NCBI RefSeq assembly: GCF_029688865.1
Contig: NZ_JARUKV010000001.1
Span: forward strand, 248,001-312,000
From: Natronococcus sp. A-GB7
GTDB lineage: Archaea > Halobacteriota > Halobacteria > Halobacteriales > Natrialbaceae
Reading direction: 5' to 3'
DNA length: 64,000 nt
A program made the translations under genes and the position numbers. Below the pieces are notes generated by a model. The model saw only the letters and a program-made list of their open reading frames with translations, searched no databases and was not told the origin of the DNA. Of this stretch, positions 18,278-27,250 are shown piece after piece. Numbering within the stretch: the stretch's first letter is position 1; the number at the start of each line of letters is the position of its first letter.

Positions 18278-19771
18278 ATGACTGCCCAGACCGTCCAGCA
18301 GGGCGACCTCGTCACCGTCATCGGGCTCGAGGTCCACGTCCAGCTGGAGACCGACACGAAGATTTTCTGTAGCTGTGCGACCGAGGCGACCGACGAGCCG
18401 AACGACCACGTCTGTCCGGTCTGTCTCGGCCTCCCCGGTGCGCTCCCGGTGCTCAACGAGGGCGCCGTCGAGGCCGCAGTGAAGATCGGGAAGGCGATCG
18501 ACGCCGACATTCCGGAGGAAACGCGGTTCCACCGGAAGAACTACTACTACCCCGACCTGCCGAAGAACTTCCAGATCACCCAGTACGACGAGCCGATCTG
18601 CCAGGAGGGAAAACTCGAGATCAGCGTCGAAGGTGACCGCCGAACCGTGACGATCGAACGGGCCCACCTCGAGGAGGATCCGGGCAGCCTCCAGCACGTC
18701 GGCGGTGGCGGCGGGATCGACTCCGCGGAGTACACGCTCGTCGACTACAACCGCGCGGGGACGCCGCTGATGGAGATCGTCACCGCGCCCGACTTCCGCA
18801 GCCCCGACGAGGTGCGGGCGTTTCTCTCGGAGCTCGAGGAAGTCCTCGAGTACCTGGGCGTCTTCGACGCCGAACGCGACGGCAGCCTCCGGATCGACGC
18901 CAACCTCTCGATCATCCCCGAGGATGAGATCGAGAGCGACGACGTCACCGAGATCGGTCCGGACGCTCTCGCCGCGGCCAACCGCACCGAGGTCAAGAAC
19001 ATCTCGAGTCACAAGGGCGCCCAGAAGGCCCTGGCCTACGAGGAGACCCGCCAGAAGAACGCGATCCAGCGGGGCCGAGCCGTCGAGCAGGAGACTCGCC
19101 ACTGGGACGAGTCGCGGGGGATCACGGTCTCGATGCGATCGAAGGAAGAGGAGAAGGATTACCGCTACTTCGAGGAGGCCGACCTGCCGCCGCTGCGGGT
19201 CTCGGGCTGGAAGGAGGAGATCGCGATTCCCGAACTTCCGACCGCCCGCCGGGAGCGCTTCGAGGACGAGTACGGCCTGAGCGACGAGGCCGCCTCGAAG
19301 CTCACCTCGACGAAACAGGTCGCGGACTTCTACGAGGACGTCGCCGGCGAGTACGACCCCGATCTGGCGGCGACGTGGGTCGCCGACAACCTGCTCGGCG
19401 AACTCAACTACCGCGACATGGAGATCACGGACATCGAGGGCCGCCTCGAGGAGGTCACTCGACTCGTCGAGCTCGTCGCCGAAGACGAGATCACGGCGAA
19501 AAACGCCCGCGAGACGGTGCTGCGGTCGATGCTCGACGACGGGGCGGGTCCCGACGAGATCGTCGAGGCCGAAGGGCTCGGCAAGACCGGCGAGGACGAG
19601 GTTCAGCAGGCGGTCGTCGAAGCGGTCGAGGAGAACCCCGATGCGGTCGCGGACTACGAGTCCGGCGACGACGGTGCGATCAACTTCCTGGTCGGCCAGG
19701 TGATGCAGAAGACGGGTGGGAGCGCGGATCCGGGCGACGTCAACCAGCTGCTGCGGGCCGAACTCGAGTAA
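18278..19771 (+). CDS. gatB: Asp-tRNA(Asn)/Glu-tRNA(Gln) amidotransferase subunit B
   Basis: GatB (497 residues) recognises mischarged tRNA and, with GatA and GatC, converts Glu-tRNAGln and Asp-tRNAAsn to the amide forms. The N-terminal catalytic cradle reads VIGLEVHVQLETDTKIFC with the zinc cysteines CSC and CPVC. The HRKNYYYPDLPKNFQITQYD block is the invariant GatB signature. A YqeY-like helical tail (~350-497) binds the tRNA elbow. gatA and gatC are not adjacent; the amidase at 21194 is a different amidase-family member. A TATA-like GTTTTAC about 28 bases before the ATG suggests a leaderless transcript. Confidence 0.97.
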   Translation: MTAQTVQQGDLVTVIGLEVHVQLETDTKIFCSCATEATDEPNDHVCPVCLGLPGALPVLNEGAVEAAVKIGKAIDADIPEETRFHRKNYYYPDLPKNFQITQYDEPICQEGKLEISVEGDRRTVTIERAHLEEDPGSLQHVGGGGGIDSAEYTLVDYNRAGTPLMEIVTAPDFRSPDEVRAFLSELEEVLEYLGVFDAERDGSLRIDANLSIIPEDEIESDDVTEIGPDALAAANRTEVKNISSHKGAQKALAYEETRQKNAIQRGRAVEQETRHWDESRGITVSMRSKEEEKDYRYFEEADLPPLRVSGWKEEIAIPELPTARRERFEDEYGLSDEAASKLTSTKQVADFYEDVAGEYDPDLAATWVADNLLGELNYRDMEITDIEGRLEEVTRLVELVAEDEITAKNARETVLRSMLDDGAGPDEIVEAEGLGKTGEDEVQQAVVEAVEENPDAVADYESGDDGAINFLVGQVMQKTGGSADPGDVNQLLRAELE

Positions 19772-20095
19772 GCGTACCGAACGCGAAGCGGTGAACGGGC
19801 AGCGCCCGCGAGAAGCGATCACTGAAACAACGCTTTTCGTCGATCCTCACCGAACGAATCGGTGTGCGTCAAGTCGGTATCGATCGACCCCGCGAGTGGC
19901 TCACGATCGAGGACCTCGTCGGACGCATCGGAGAACGGGCGACGCGATCGCGTCGCCCCAGCACCGGCGGTCGCCGGACGCTGAGCGGGACCTCGAGCGT
20001 CTCGCGACGATCGGCGAGGTGCGCCGAAACGAGGATCCCTAACTCGCGTTCCGGTACCACTCGAGTTATCACCGATCGACGAGTGACACCTCCGT
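19772..20095. other. Intergenic stretch with a possible frameshifted small ORF
   Basis: A frame starting GTG at 19864 reads REWLTIEDLVGRIGERATR. After about 19960 protein-like sequence continues in another frame as DAERDLERLATIGEVRRNEDP, ending TAA at 20040-20042. Together they look like a broken ~60-residue winged-helix-like peptide, but no intact product or recognised family exists. Confidence 0.3.
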
Positions 20096-21085
20096 ATGGA
20101 CAGGATCACGCTGGGCAACGAGGAGTTCGAAGGCCGAAACAACGCCTACGTGCTCGCCGACGACGAGACCGACGAACTTGCGCTGGTCGATACCGGGGTC
20201 GCGACCGACGCCATCCGGACCGACCTCCGGGACGGGCTGGCCGAACGGGGCTACGAGTTCGCCGACGTCGACGACATCGTCCTCACCCACTTCCACGTCG
20301 ACCACGCCGGACTGGCCGGCGAGATCCAACGCGAGAGCGGTGCAACGGTGTACGTCCACGAGGCAGACGCCCCCCTCGTCGAGCAGGACGAGGCGGCCGT
20401 CGCCGCCCTCGAGGACCGCCGCGAGACGATGCTCGAGGAGTGGGGGCTCCCCGAGGACGCCCGCGAAGAGCTGCTCGCGTTTCTCGACGGCTCGGTCCAC
20501 ATCGAGGGGCTGCCCGCGGAGCCGACCCCCATCGAGGACGGCACCGTACTGGAGGTCGGCGGGACGACCCTCGAGACGGTCCACGCGCCCGGCCACGCGG
20601 CGGGACTGTGCTGTTTCGAGATCGAGGACGGAGCGTCGGCCGACGGCACCGCTTCGGAGGCGTTCGTCGGCGACACTGTTCTCCCCGTCTACACCCCGAA
20701 CGTCGGCGGTGCCGACGTTCGGGTCGATCGCCCCCTCGAGCGCTACGCCGAGACGCTGCGGGCGTTCATCGACCGGGAGTACGATCGGGTCTGGCCGGGC
20801 CACCGCGACCCCATCGAGGAACCCTCCGAGCGCGCGCGGACGATCCTCGACCACCACCGCGAGCGGACCGGGAACGTCCTGGACGTCCTCGAGGAACACG
20901 GCCCTGCCGACGCCTGGACGGTCAGCGCCCACCTCTTTGGCGATCTCGAGGGGATCCACATCGTCCACGGCCCCGGCGAGGCCTACGCCCACCTCGACCA
21001 CCTTCGCCACGAGGACGTCGTCGCGTACGACGACGGCGAGTACCGGCTGCTCGAGCGGCCGACCGATCTCGAGGCACTCGTCTAG
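20096..21085 (+). CDS. Metallo-beta-lactamase-fold hydrolase (glyoxalase II-like)
   Basis: A 329-residue enzyme of the MBL-fold family. The zinc motif is THFHVDHAG (~residues 63-71), with later metal ligands in APGHAAG and GHRDPI. The C-terminal third (SERARTILDHHRERTGNVLDVLEEHG) resembles the winged-helix tail of LACTB2/hydroxyacylglutathione-hydrolase-like members, which hydrolyse thioesters or RNA. The acidic early part MDRITLGNEEFEGRNNAYVL is typical of haloarchaeal copies. Substrate unknown. It is followed 109 bases later by an amidase on the same strand. Confidence 0.9.
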   Translation: MDRITLGNEEFEGRNNAYVLADDETDELALVDTGVATDAIRTDLRDGLAERGYEFADVDDIVLTHFHVDHAGLAGEIQRESGATVYVHEADAPLVEQDEAAVAALEDRRETMLEEWGLPEDAREELLAFLDGSVHIEGLPAEPTPIEDGTVLEVGGTTLETVHAPGHAAGLCCFEIEDGASADGTASEAFVGDTVLPVYTPNVGGADVRVDRPLERYAETLRAFIDREYDRVWPGHRDPIEEPSERARTILDHHRERTGNVLDVLEEHGPADAWTVSAHLFGDLEGIHIVHGPGEAYAHLDHLRHEDVVAYDDGEYRLLERPTDLEALV

Positions 21086-21193
21086 CTCCACGAATCCTCA
21101 GAGCGACGGCCTCCCCGCGATCGGCTCTCGCGACGGAATCGACTGCGCAGGGTCATGCTGAATCCCTTTTTGTCGTAGCGGTGACGGAAACGT

Positions 21194-22711
21194 ATGCCAA
21201 TCCGTCCGCCATCCGAGGACGACGTCCTGGAGCTGGGCGAGGAGCTGTTCCTCGATCTCACGCCGGACGAAGTCGAGTTCTACCACGAGCAGCTCACCGA
21301 CAATCTCGAGGAGTACGAGACGATCCAGGCGTACGATCCCGAGCCTCGTGGGCCGATCACGCGAACCCGACCCCGAAACCCGGGAACCCGGCTCGACGAC
21401 GACGAAGACCCGCACAACGCCTGGGTTACGAAGTGCGAGGTCGAGGGCGACGAGGACGGACCGCTGTCGGACTGGGAGGTCGCGATCAAGGACAACGTCG
21501 CGGTCGCCGGCGTCGAGATGACCTGCGGCTCGAACGTCGTCGAGGGCTACGTTCCCAACGCCGACGCGACGGTGGTCAGCCGGCTGCTCGAGGCCGGGGC
21601 CGACGTCGTCGGGAAGGCGAACATGGACGACATGGCCGTCACCCGGGTCGGTCACACCGCGTTCGGCCCGATCACGAACCCCCGCGACGACGACTACCTC
21701 GCGGGCGGCTCGAGCGGCGGCAGCGCTGTCGCGGTCGTCGAGGGCGAGGCCGACGCCGCGATCGGGAGCGACCAGGGCGGAAGCATCCGGATCCCCGCCT
21801 CGCTGTGTGGTATCGTCGGCCACAAGCCCACCTACGGGCTGGTCCCCTACACCGGCTGCGTCGGCCTCGAGCACACGATCGACCACCCGGGCCCGATGGC
21901 CCCCGACGTCGAGACGGCCGCAAAGATGCTTACGGCGATCGCCGGGAGCAACGCGGCCCATCTCCGACGGCCGACGGACGTCCCGACCGAACGCTACGAG
22001 GACGCGCTGGATGGCGACGTCTCGGACCTTTCGGTGGGTGTTCTCGAGGAGGGGTTCGACAAACCCGACGGTGATCCGGGCGTCGACGAACAGGTTCGAG
22101 ACGCGATCGAGCTGCTCGAGGAGCGCGGCGCGACCGTCGAGGAGGTCTCGATTCCGCTACACGAGGACGCCGATACGATCCACAAGATCTGTACGAACGA
22201 GGGGCTGGTCGCCGCGATGATGGGCCAGGGCGTCGGTCACGGCTGGAAGGCCTGGTACAGCACCTCGTGGGTCGAGGCGTTCGGCAAGTTCCAGCGCGCG
22301 CAGGGCTACGACTTCCCGCCGAACCTCAAGCTCAAGCTGCTCCAGGGGCTGTACACCCTCAGTCGGTACCACTCCAGGTACTACGCGGCCGGCATGAACC
22401 TGATGCTCGAGCTGGCCGAACGGTACGACGCGGTCCTCGAGGAGTACGACGTCCTCGCGATGCCGACGACGGACGTGACCGCGCCCGCACACGATCCCGA
22501 CCGGGACGCGTTCGATCGGCTCCTCGAGACTGACGTCCCTGCGAACACCTCGCCGTTCAACCGCACGGGCCACCCCGGCATCAGCGTCCCCGCGGGCGAG
22601 GTCGACGGGCTCCCGATCGGGTTGATGCTCGTCGGCGCGCGGTTCGAGGACGCGACGGTGTTGAACGCCGGCTACGCGGTCGAACAGGCTCGGACCGAAG
22701 TCGGCCAGTAG
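21194..22711 (+). CDS. Amidase-signature family hydrolase
   Basis: A 505-residue serine amidase. The Ser-cisSer-Lys triad is visible: Lys99 in VAIKDNVAVAG, the cis-serine Ser173 in AGGSSGGSAVA and the nucleophile Ser197 in GSDQGGSIRIPAS. The spacing (74 and 24 residues) agrees with known amidases. It carries an N-terminal helical extension of ~80 residues not found in GatA, and it lacks GatC nearby, so it is better called a general amidase (amide or nitrile-derived substrate) than a tRNA amidotransferase subunit. The substrate cannot be told. A TATA-like CCTTTTTG lies ~22 bases before the ATG. Confidence 0.93.
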   Translation: MPIRPPSEDDVLELGEELFLDLTPDEVEFYHEQLTDNLEEYETIQAYDPEPRGPITRTRPRNPGTRLDDDEDPHNAWVTKCEVEGDEDGPLSDWEVAIKDNVAVAGVEMTCGSNVVEGYVPNADATVVSRLLEAGADVVGKANMDDMAVTRVGHTAFGPITNPRDDDYLAGGSSGGSAVAVVEGEADAAIGSDQGGSIRIPASLCGIVGHKPTYGLVPYTGCVGLEHTIDHPGPMAPDVETAAKMLTAIAGSNAAHLRRPTDVPTERYEDALDGDVSDLSVGVLEEGFDKPDGDPGVDEQVRDAIELLEERGATVEEVSIPLHEDADTIHKICTNEGLVAAMMGQGVGHGWKAWYSTSWVEAFGKFQRAQGYDFPPNLKLKLLQGLYTLSRYHSRYYAAGMNLMLELAERYDAVLEEYDVLAMPTTDVTAPAHDPDRDAFDRLLETDVPANTSPFNRTGHPGISVPAGEVDGLPIGLMLVGARFEDATVLNAGYAVEQARTEVGQ

Positions 22712-22761
22712 GGCCGACGACGGAGCCGATGCGTGCAGTCGCGTGACTCGAATCGGAGCGT

Positions 22762-23466
22762 TCAGACCGACGACGTCAGTCCCCCGTCGACGCGGATGTT
22801 CTGGCCGGTGACGTAGCTCGAGGCGGGCGAGAGCAGGTACGCGACGGCGTCTGCGATCTCCCCGGTTCGCGCCGGTCGCCCCATCGGGATCCGCGCTCGA
22901 GTCTCCTCGTCGACGTCGTAGCTGTCGACGAACCCGGGCTGGACCGTGTTCATCCGGATTCCACTCGCCGCGTACCGGTCGGCGTAGAGCTTGGTGAAGC
23001 TCCCGAGTCCGGCTCGAAGCACCGACGACACGGGGAACTCGAGCGACGGTTCGAACGCCGAGAACGTGGAGACGTTCACGATCGACCCGTGACCCTGCCC
23101 CTCCATGATGGGCGTGACGAGCCGAGCCAGACGCACGACGTTCAACAACACGAGATCCGTCCCCTCGTACCACTCCTCGTCGGTAATCTCGAGGAGGTCG
23201 CCCGAGGGCGGATGACCCGTGTTGTTTACCACCGCGTCGATGCCTCCGTAGCGTTCGTGGGTCGTCTCGACGAGGGCCGCCAGGTCGTCGGGATCGGTCA
23301 CCGACCCCTCGAACCCGTCCCCGCCGAGGTCGTTTGCGACTTCGACGGCGCTACCCGACGGCGACAGCAGCACCGGCGTGTATCCTTCATCGGCCAGTCG
23401 CCGGGCGCAGGCCTCCCCGATACCGCTTCCGGCCGCCGTTACGATCGCAATCTTCTGGTCGGCCAT
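22762..23466 (-). CDS. Atypical short-chain dehydrogenase/reductase
   Basis: A 234-residue Rossmann enzyme. The cofactor loop TAAGSGIGEACARRLADEG and the structural NNTG motif are intact, and Ser133 is at the catalytic serine position. The YxxxK pair is not present: the aligned region FPVSSVLRAGLGSFTKL gives Ser147 and Arg151. This form occurs in a known side branch of SDRs, so it is probably a real but unusual oxidoreductase or a non-catalytic cofactor binder. The ATG at 23466 (MADQKIAIVTA) is used; the frame extends further upstream without homology. It faces the amidase convergently. Confidence 0.9.
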   Translation of the reverse strand: MADQKIAIVTAAGSGIGEACARRLADEGYTPVLLSPSGSAVEVANDLGGDGFEGSVTDPDDLAALVETTHERYGGIDAVVNNTGHPPSGDLLEITDEEWYEGTDLVLLNVVRLARLVTPIMEGQGHGSIVNVSTFSAFEPSLEFPVSSVLRAGLGSFTKLYADRYAASGIRMNTVQPGFVDSYDVDEETRARIPMGRPARTGEIADAVAYLLSPASSYVTGQNIRVDGGLTSSV

Positions 23467-23488
23467 ATGACCACTACCCTGACACCCA

Positions 23489-23496
23489 TTATAAAA
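23489..23496 (-). promoter_or_regulatory. TATA box for the atypical SDR gene
   Basis: On the minus strand TTTTATAA lies 23-30 bases before the ATG at 23466, ideal for a leaderless haloarchaeal transcript. Confidence 0.6.
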
Positions 23497-23564
23497 GTCA
23501 GCTCGCCGCGCGGACCTCGTTCCGACCGAGTGTGAAGCAGACGGTCGGCCCCACCGATGAACCG

Positions 23565-24356
23565 CTACAGCTCCCGCAGCGTCTCGAGGTCCCGCTCGTC
23601 GTGTCCGCAGACGATCGTGGCGTCGTGGCGCCGTTGTTCCTCCTCGAGCAGCCGATGGCTCTCGAACCAGGAACGCTTGCACCACAGCAGGCTCCCGCCC
23701 ATCGGGTGTTCGTCCTCGTAGTTCTCCCGGACGTAGGCCTGGTCGCCCGCGATCAGGACGGTGCCTGCGTCCTCGAGTTCGAGACGAACCCCCAGGAGAC
23801 CGGGCGTGTGCCCCGGGAGCCGGACGAACTCGAGGTCGCGAAAGTGCTGCTCGCGGTCGCCGTGGACGATCTCCCAGTTCAGGTCGCGATCGAAGTCGCC
23901 CGCGACGTAGGCGTCGCTGCCGGCATCCGTCTTGGCGCTGTAGTAGGCGTACTTGAGCTCCCGTTCGTGGACGAAGATCGGCACGTCGGTCCCCTCGAAG
24001 GCGTACAGGCCGCCCGCGTGGTCGAGATGGAGGTGGCTCTGGATTACGCAGTCGATCTCCTCGAGCGCGTAGCCGGCCGACTCGAGGTCGTCCTCGAGGG
24101 GCCGGAGTCCAGTGTGTTCGAAGGCTGCGTACAACTCCGCGGGCCAGTGGCCCGAATCCGCCTCGGGGTGGGAGCCGGTGTCCCAGAGGATCGTCGCCTC
24201 GGGGTGATCGATCACGAGGTTGTAGACGGGGCCGTCGCCCATCGTCGTCTCGGGGTTTGGGTCGGCGGCCGATCCCATCGTGTGGCCCTCGAGAATGTGG
24301 TTGTAGTCGGTCGTGATCGTGCCGCGCTCGAGCGGCGTGAGTGTCGCCTCGACCAT
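23565..24356 (-). CDS. Metallo-beta-lactamase-fold hydrolase, N-acyl-homoserine-lactonase-like
   Basis: A 263-residue MBL-fold protein of the AHL-lactonase (AiiA/AhlS) subgroup. The zinc motif is QSHLHLDHAGG, followed by LPGHTPG and IAGDQAYV as further metal ligands, and a C-terminal VCGHDERD. The long N-terminal part (VYNLVIDHPEATILWDTGSH) matches the lactonase layout. Lactone hydrolysis is likely by family, but haloarchaeal substrates are not established, so quorum-quenching activity is only a possibility. It is 98 bases upstream of the SDR on the same strand. Confidence 0.88.
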   Translation of the reverse strand: MVEATLTPLERGTITTDYNHILEGHTMGSAADPNPETTMGDGPVYNLVIDHPEATILWDTGSHPEADSGHWPAELYAAFEHTGLRPLEDDLESAGYALEEIDCVIQSHLHLDHAGGLYAFEGTDVPIFVHERELKYAYYSAKTDAGSDAYVAGDFDRDLNWEIVHGDREQHFRDLEFVRLPGHTPGLLGVRLELEDAGTVLIAGDQAYVRENYEDEHPMGGSLLWCKRSWFESHRLLEEEQRRHDATIVCGHDERDLETLREL

Positions 24357-24474
24357 ACCGCTCCTACGGTCGGTCGGAAGTTAGGTGTGGGCCTTCGTCG
24401 GTCGCCCATCGAATCGGTACGTCCGCTGGAGATGCCTGCCACAGCGGTACCCGCCGTGAGGCCCACCGAACGGT

Positions 24475-24612
24475 ATGGTCAGAGTATCGACGATCGTCGC
24501 CCTGCTCGGTGTTGCACTGCTTCTGGTCCCGGTCCCGCCGTTTATTACCGCTGCGATCGGTATTCCGGTGATTCTGGCCGGGGTCGGCCTCCGACTGCTG
24601 ACGGACCACTGA
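24475..24612 (+). CDS. 45-residue hydrophobic membrane protein
   Basis: ATG at 24475 to TGA at 24612. The product MVRVSTIVALLGVALLLVPV continues with PPFITAAIGIPVILAGVGLRLLTDH, so two hydrophobic segments are separated by a Pro-Pro turn. This pattern, with a basic N-terminus and the ending LRLL(T)D, recurs in small haloarchaeal membrane proteins as I remember them, so it is probably real. It stands alone between a divergent lactonase-like gene and an FAD oxidoreductase. Function unknown. Confidence 0.65.
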   Translation: MVRVSTIVALLGVALLLVPVPPFITAAIGIPVILAGVGLRLLTDH

Positions 24613-24679
24613 CGGGTTCGGGGTTCGCCCGGCGACCGCGACGGGTACGACTTTCCGTCTCGGTTTCCAACCCCCGAGT

Positions 24680-25978
24680 ATGACTCAGACGCCGCGAGCC
24701 GTCGTCGCCGGCGGCGGGCTCGCCGGACTCGTCGCTGCACGGCATCTCGCCGGTGCGGGACTGGACGTAACGTTGCTCGAACGGTCGGAAAACGTCGGCG
24801 GACGGGTTTGGACCCGTGAGCACAAGGGGTTCCGGTTCGACCGCGGATTTCAGGTACTGTTCCCGTCGTACCCCGCCGTCCAGCGGGAGCTCGATCTCGA
24901 GCATCTCGACCTGCGCCGGTTCGCACCGGGAGCGTGCCTCGCTCGATCCGGCCACCGATCGACGCTCTCGGATCCGATCCGGAACCCGCGAGCGTTGCTC
25001 GCGACGTTGTCGAACACGGACGTCTCGGTGGGGGACAAGCTCCGCGTCGCACGACTGGCGGTCGAACTCGCGCGACGCGACCCGGAGGCGATCTTCGAGC
25101 GTTCCGAACCGGACACGACTATCGAGGGATTCCTCCGTGACCGCGGATTCTCCGACCGGTTTATTCACAACTTCGTCGCCCCCTTCTACGGCGGGATCAC
25201 CCTCGACCGATCGCTGTCGACCTCGAGTCGGGTCTTCGAGTACACGTTTCGGACGCTGCTGACGAGCCGCGCGGCCGTTCCCGCGACCGGAATGGCCGCG
25301 ATCCCGGCCCAGCTGGCCCAGCACGCGCGGGACGCCGGCGCCAGCATCCAACTCGAGACCGAGGTGACCGACGTCTCGGTCGAGGGGGCAAACGGGGGGT
25401 CGGCGACGGTGACCGCGACCGAGAGCGAGTACGACGCCGACGCGGTCGTGGTCGCGACCGACCCGCCCGCAGCGCAGGAGCTGACGGGCGTCGAGTCGGT
25501 TCCTACCGACGCCCGGTCCTGCGTCACCCAGTACTACGAGCTACCGGCGGGAACGGATCTCGAGGACGGGGGGAAGCTCATCCTCAACACGGCCGACGAG
25601 GGCCCGAACCAGATCGTTCCCCACAGCGCGGTCGCTCCCGAGTACGCCCCCGACGGCGCCGAACTGATCAGCGCGACCTACCTCGGGGAGCGCGAGGAGA
25701 GCGACGCGGAGCTCGAGGCGATCACCCGCGAAACCCTCGATGCGTGGTACCCGGACCGTCGGTTCGACGCGCTCGAGACCCGGCGGACCGACCGAATCGA
25801 GTTTGCACAGTTCGCACAGCCGCCGGGCTTTCGCGATCGACTGCCCGATCCCCGCGATCCGGACGGCCCCGTCTATCTGGCGGGTGATTACACCGAGTGG
25901 TCGTCGATTCAGGGCGCGATGAAGAGCGGCCGCCTCGCGGCGAAGGCAGCGGTAGACGACCTCCGCAGGAGTCGTTGA
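24680..25978 (+). CDS. FAD-dependent amine-oxidase/phytoene-desaturase-like oxidoreductase
   Basis: A 432-residue flavoprotein that opens with the dinucleotide-binding fold AVVAGGGLAGLVAARHLAGA and the second glycine motif GRVWTREHKG. The C-terminus has YLAGDYTEWSSIQGAMKSG, the usual FAD-closing motif of the protoporphyrinogen oxidase/phytoene desaturase/amine oxidase superfamily. A carotenoid or related lipid substrate is possible but not shown. It is isolated from the carotenoid operon by 12 kb. No transmembrane segment is evident. Confidence 0.88.
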   Translation: MTQTPRAVVAGGGLAGLVAARHLAGAGLDVTLLERSENVGGRVWTREHKGFRFDRGFQVLFPSYPAVQRELDLEHLDLRRFAPGACLARSGHRSTLSDPIRNPRALLATLSNTDVSVGDKLRVARLAVELARRDPEAIFERSEPDTTIEGFLRDRGFSDRFIHNFVAPFYGGITLDRSLSTSSRVFEYTFRTLLTSRAAVPATGMAAIPAQLAQHARDAGASIQLETEVTDVSVEGANGGSATVTATESEYDADAVVVATDPPAAQELTGVESVPTDARSCVTQYYELPAGTDLEDGGKLILNTADEGPNQIVPHSAVAPEYAPDGAELISATYLGEREESDAELEAITRETLDAWYPDRRFDALETRRTDRIEFAQFAQPPGFRDRLPDPRDPDGPVYLAGDYTEWSSIQGAMKSGRLAAKAAVDDLRRSR

Positions 25979-26051
25979 ACACCGTCGTACTCCCGCTCGC
26001 ACTCGAGCGGTGAGTGAAGCGTTTCGCGGACCGCTGTAGCCGAACGTGCGG

Positions 26052-26456
26052 TCAGAGCCGATCCTGGAACAGAACCCCGTTGGTAACGAGCAACACGCTC
26101 ATCACGGCGACTTCGAAGGACGCGACCCCGGCGAACCAGAACCCGAGCGCGACGCCGTTGAACCCGAGTGCGATAGCCGGCGCACTCGTCCGGATCGCAC
26201 TCAGGTAGCGATCGATCCGATCGTCGGTTCCGCCGTCGACCGATCGGTCCGCCTCGGCTCCCGCTTCGGATCTCGCTTCGCGATCGTCGCCGACCTGACA
26301 GTCGTCCCCGCCGCGGGCCTCGTCGGGCGCCAGAAACTCGGTTCCACAGCGCCGACAGCTGATGTACCGCCTCGAGAACGGCATCGGGTAGTCCGCCGGG
26401 CAGTTCGGACAGACGAGACGATCCGCGACCGGACGGTGTTCTACGGGTTCGGCCAT
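26052..26456 (-). CDS. Zinc-ribbon protein with C-terminal membrane segments
   Basis: A 134-residue protein: an N-terminal zinc ribbon (Cys-Pro-Asn-Cys and Cys-Arg-Arg-Cys-Gly, LVCPNCPADYPMPFSRRYIS), an acidic disordered linker of about 40 residues, then two hydrophobic segments (SAPAIALGFNGVALGFWFAG and FEVAVMSVLLVTNGVLF). The ATG at 26456 is chosen because the region upstream is an AT-rich promoter rather than coding sequence. Family and function not recognised. Confidence 0.7.
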   Translation of the reverse strand: MAEPVEHRPVADRLVCPNCPADYPMPFSRRYISCRRCGTEFLAPDEARGGDDCQVGDDREARSEAGAEADRSVDGGTDDRIDRYLSAIRTSAPAIALGFNGVALGFWFAGVASFEVAVMSVLLVTNGVLFQDRL

Positions 26457-26530
26457 CTTGCTACCGAAGGGTATGTATGGTGTGGTATATGTCTTTCTGA
26501 AAATATAGTCTTTAAATTTTATATCTGTGG
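26457..26530 (-). promoter_or_regulatory. AT-rich promoter region of the zinc-ribbon gene
   Basis: This 74-base gap is strikingly AT-rich. On the minus strand it holds ATATAAAATTTAAAGAC and further TATA-like steps (ACTATATTTTC, CATATACC) at several distances before the ATG at 26456. One or more are probably TATA boxes. The stop of the metallophosphoesterase adjoins it, so it may also be that gene's termination zone. Confidence 0.5.
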
Positions 26531-27250
26531 TTAGAGGAGACGGCGTGACTCTCCTAACGGCGGGAACCACAGGACGTCCCCACTCGAGCGATCGTGGACG
26601 GCCGGGTAGTACCCGTCGAGATCACCGACCAGGGGCGACTGCAGGTCGCTCGATCGGAGTCGGTTGACGGTTCGGCCGCCCGCGAGTCGGGTAAACGCCG
26701 GAAGAATCAGGGATGCCGCGCGGCCGTCGCCGCCGGGATCGTACAGAAAACAGGGCCGTTTTCGCCCGTCGATCTCGAGCGCCGGATGTTCGTGTCCGAT
26801 AACGTACCGCGTCGCGTCGCGAACGTCGTCCGGAGGCGACTCGTGGCCGTGGCAGACGACCGTCTCCCCGTCGGCCAGCCGGTACGCGGGTGTCGTCTCG
26901 CCGTCGAGCACCGACTCGAGCATCGTATCGTGGTTGCCGGGCGTAACGACCAGCGAGGCACCGGCGCCCTCGACGCTGTCGACGAGCCGGGTAATCGATC
27001 GGTCGACGCCGCGAGGGACTCGGGAAAACGAGTGTAGCAGATCGCCGGCGATCACGACCGTTTCGGGGCTCCGGGCGGCAAGCAGTCCCTCGAGCCTGTC
27101 GCCGACGTCTTCCTCGCCGCCGATCGGTGCCTGGACTCTCGAGGCGGCGCCGCGTCCGAGGTGAAGATCCGCGAGGACGAGGGTCTCGGCGCGGGGAAAG
27201 TAGACGGCTCGATCCTCCAGTTCGAAGGGGACGTCGACGGCGTCAGTCAT
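26531..27250 (-). CDS. Calcineurin-like metallophosphoesterase (YjhB/MJ0037 type)
   Basis: A 239-residue two-metal phosphoesterase. Metal motifs are LADLHLGRG, VVIAGDLLH, TPGNHDTML and VCHGHE with GHEHPALEI, the complete set for catalysis. It resembles archaeal phosphoesterases sometimes called ICC-like or SbcD-like, which act on nucleotides or DNA ends. The ATG at 27250 overlaps the artA stop codon (ATGA), so the pair is translationally coupled. A functional link between archaeosortase and phosphoesterase is not obvious. Confidence 0.9.
   Translation of the reverse strand: MTDAVDVPFELEDRAVYFPRAETLVLADLHLGRGAASRVQAPIGGEEDVGDRLEGLLAARSPETVVIAGDLLHSFSRVPRGVDRSITRLVDSVEGAGASLVVTPGNHDTMLESVLDGETTPAYRLADGETVVCHGHESPPDDVRDATRYVIGHEHPALEIDGRKRPCFLYDPGGDGRAASLILPAFTRLAGGRTVNRLRSSDLQSPLVGDLDGYYPAVHDRSSGDVLWFPPLGESRRLL

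Noticed and set aside
21194-22711. Amidase as GatA of the GatCAB complex, because gatB is near
   Set aside because: It has an N-terminal extension, no GatC neighbour, and general amidase features; GatA is expected elsewhere.
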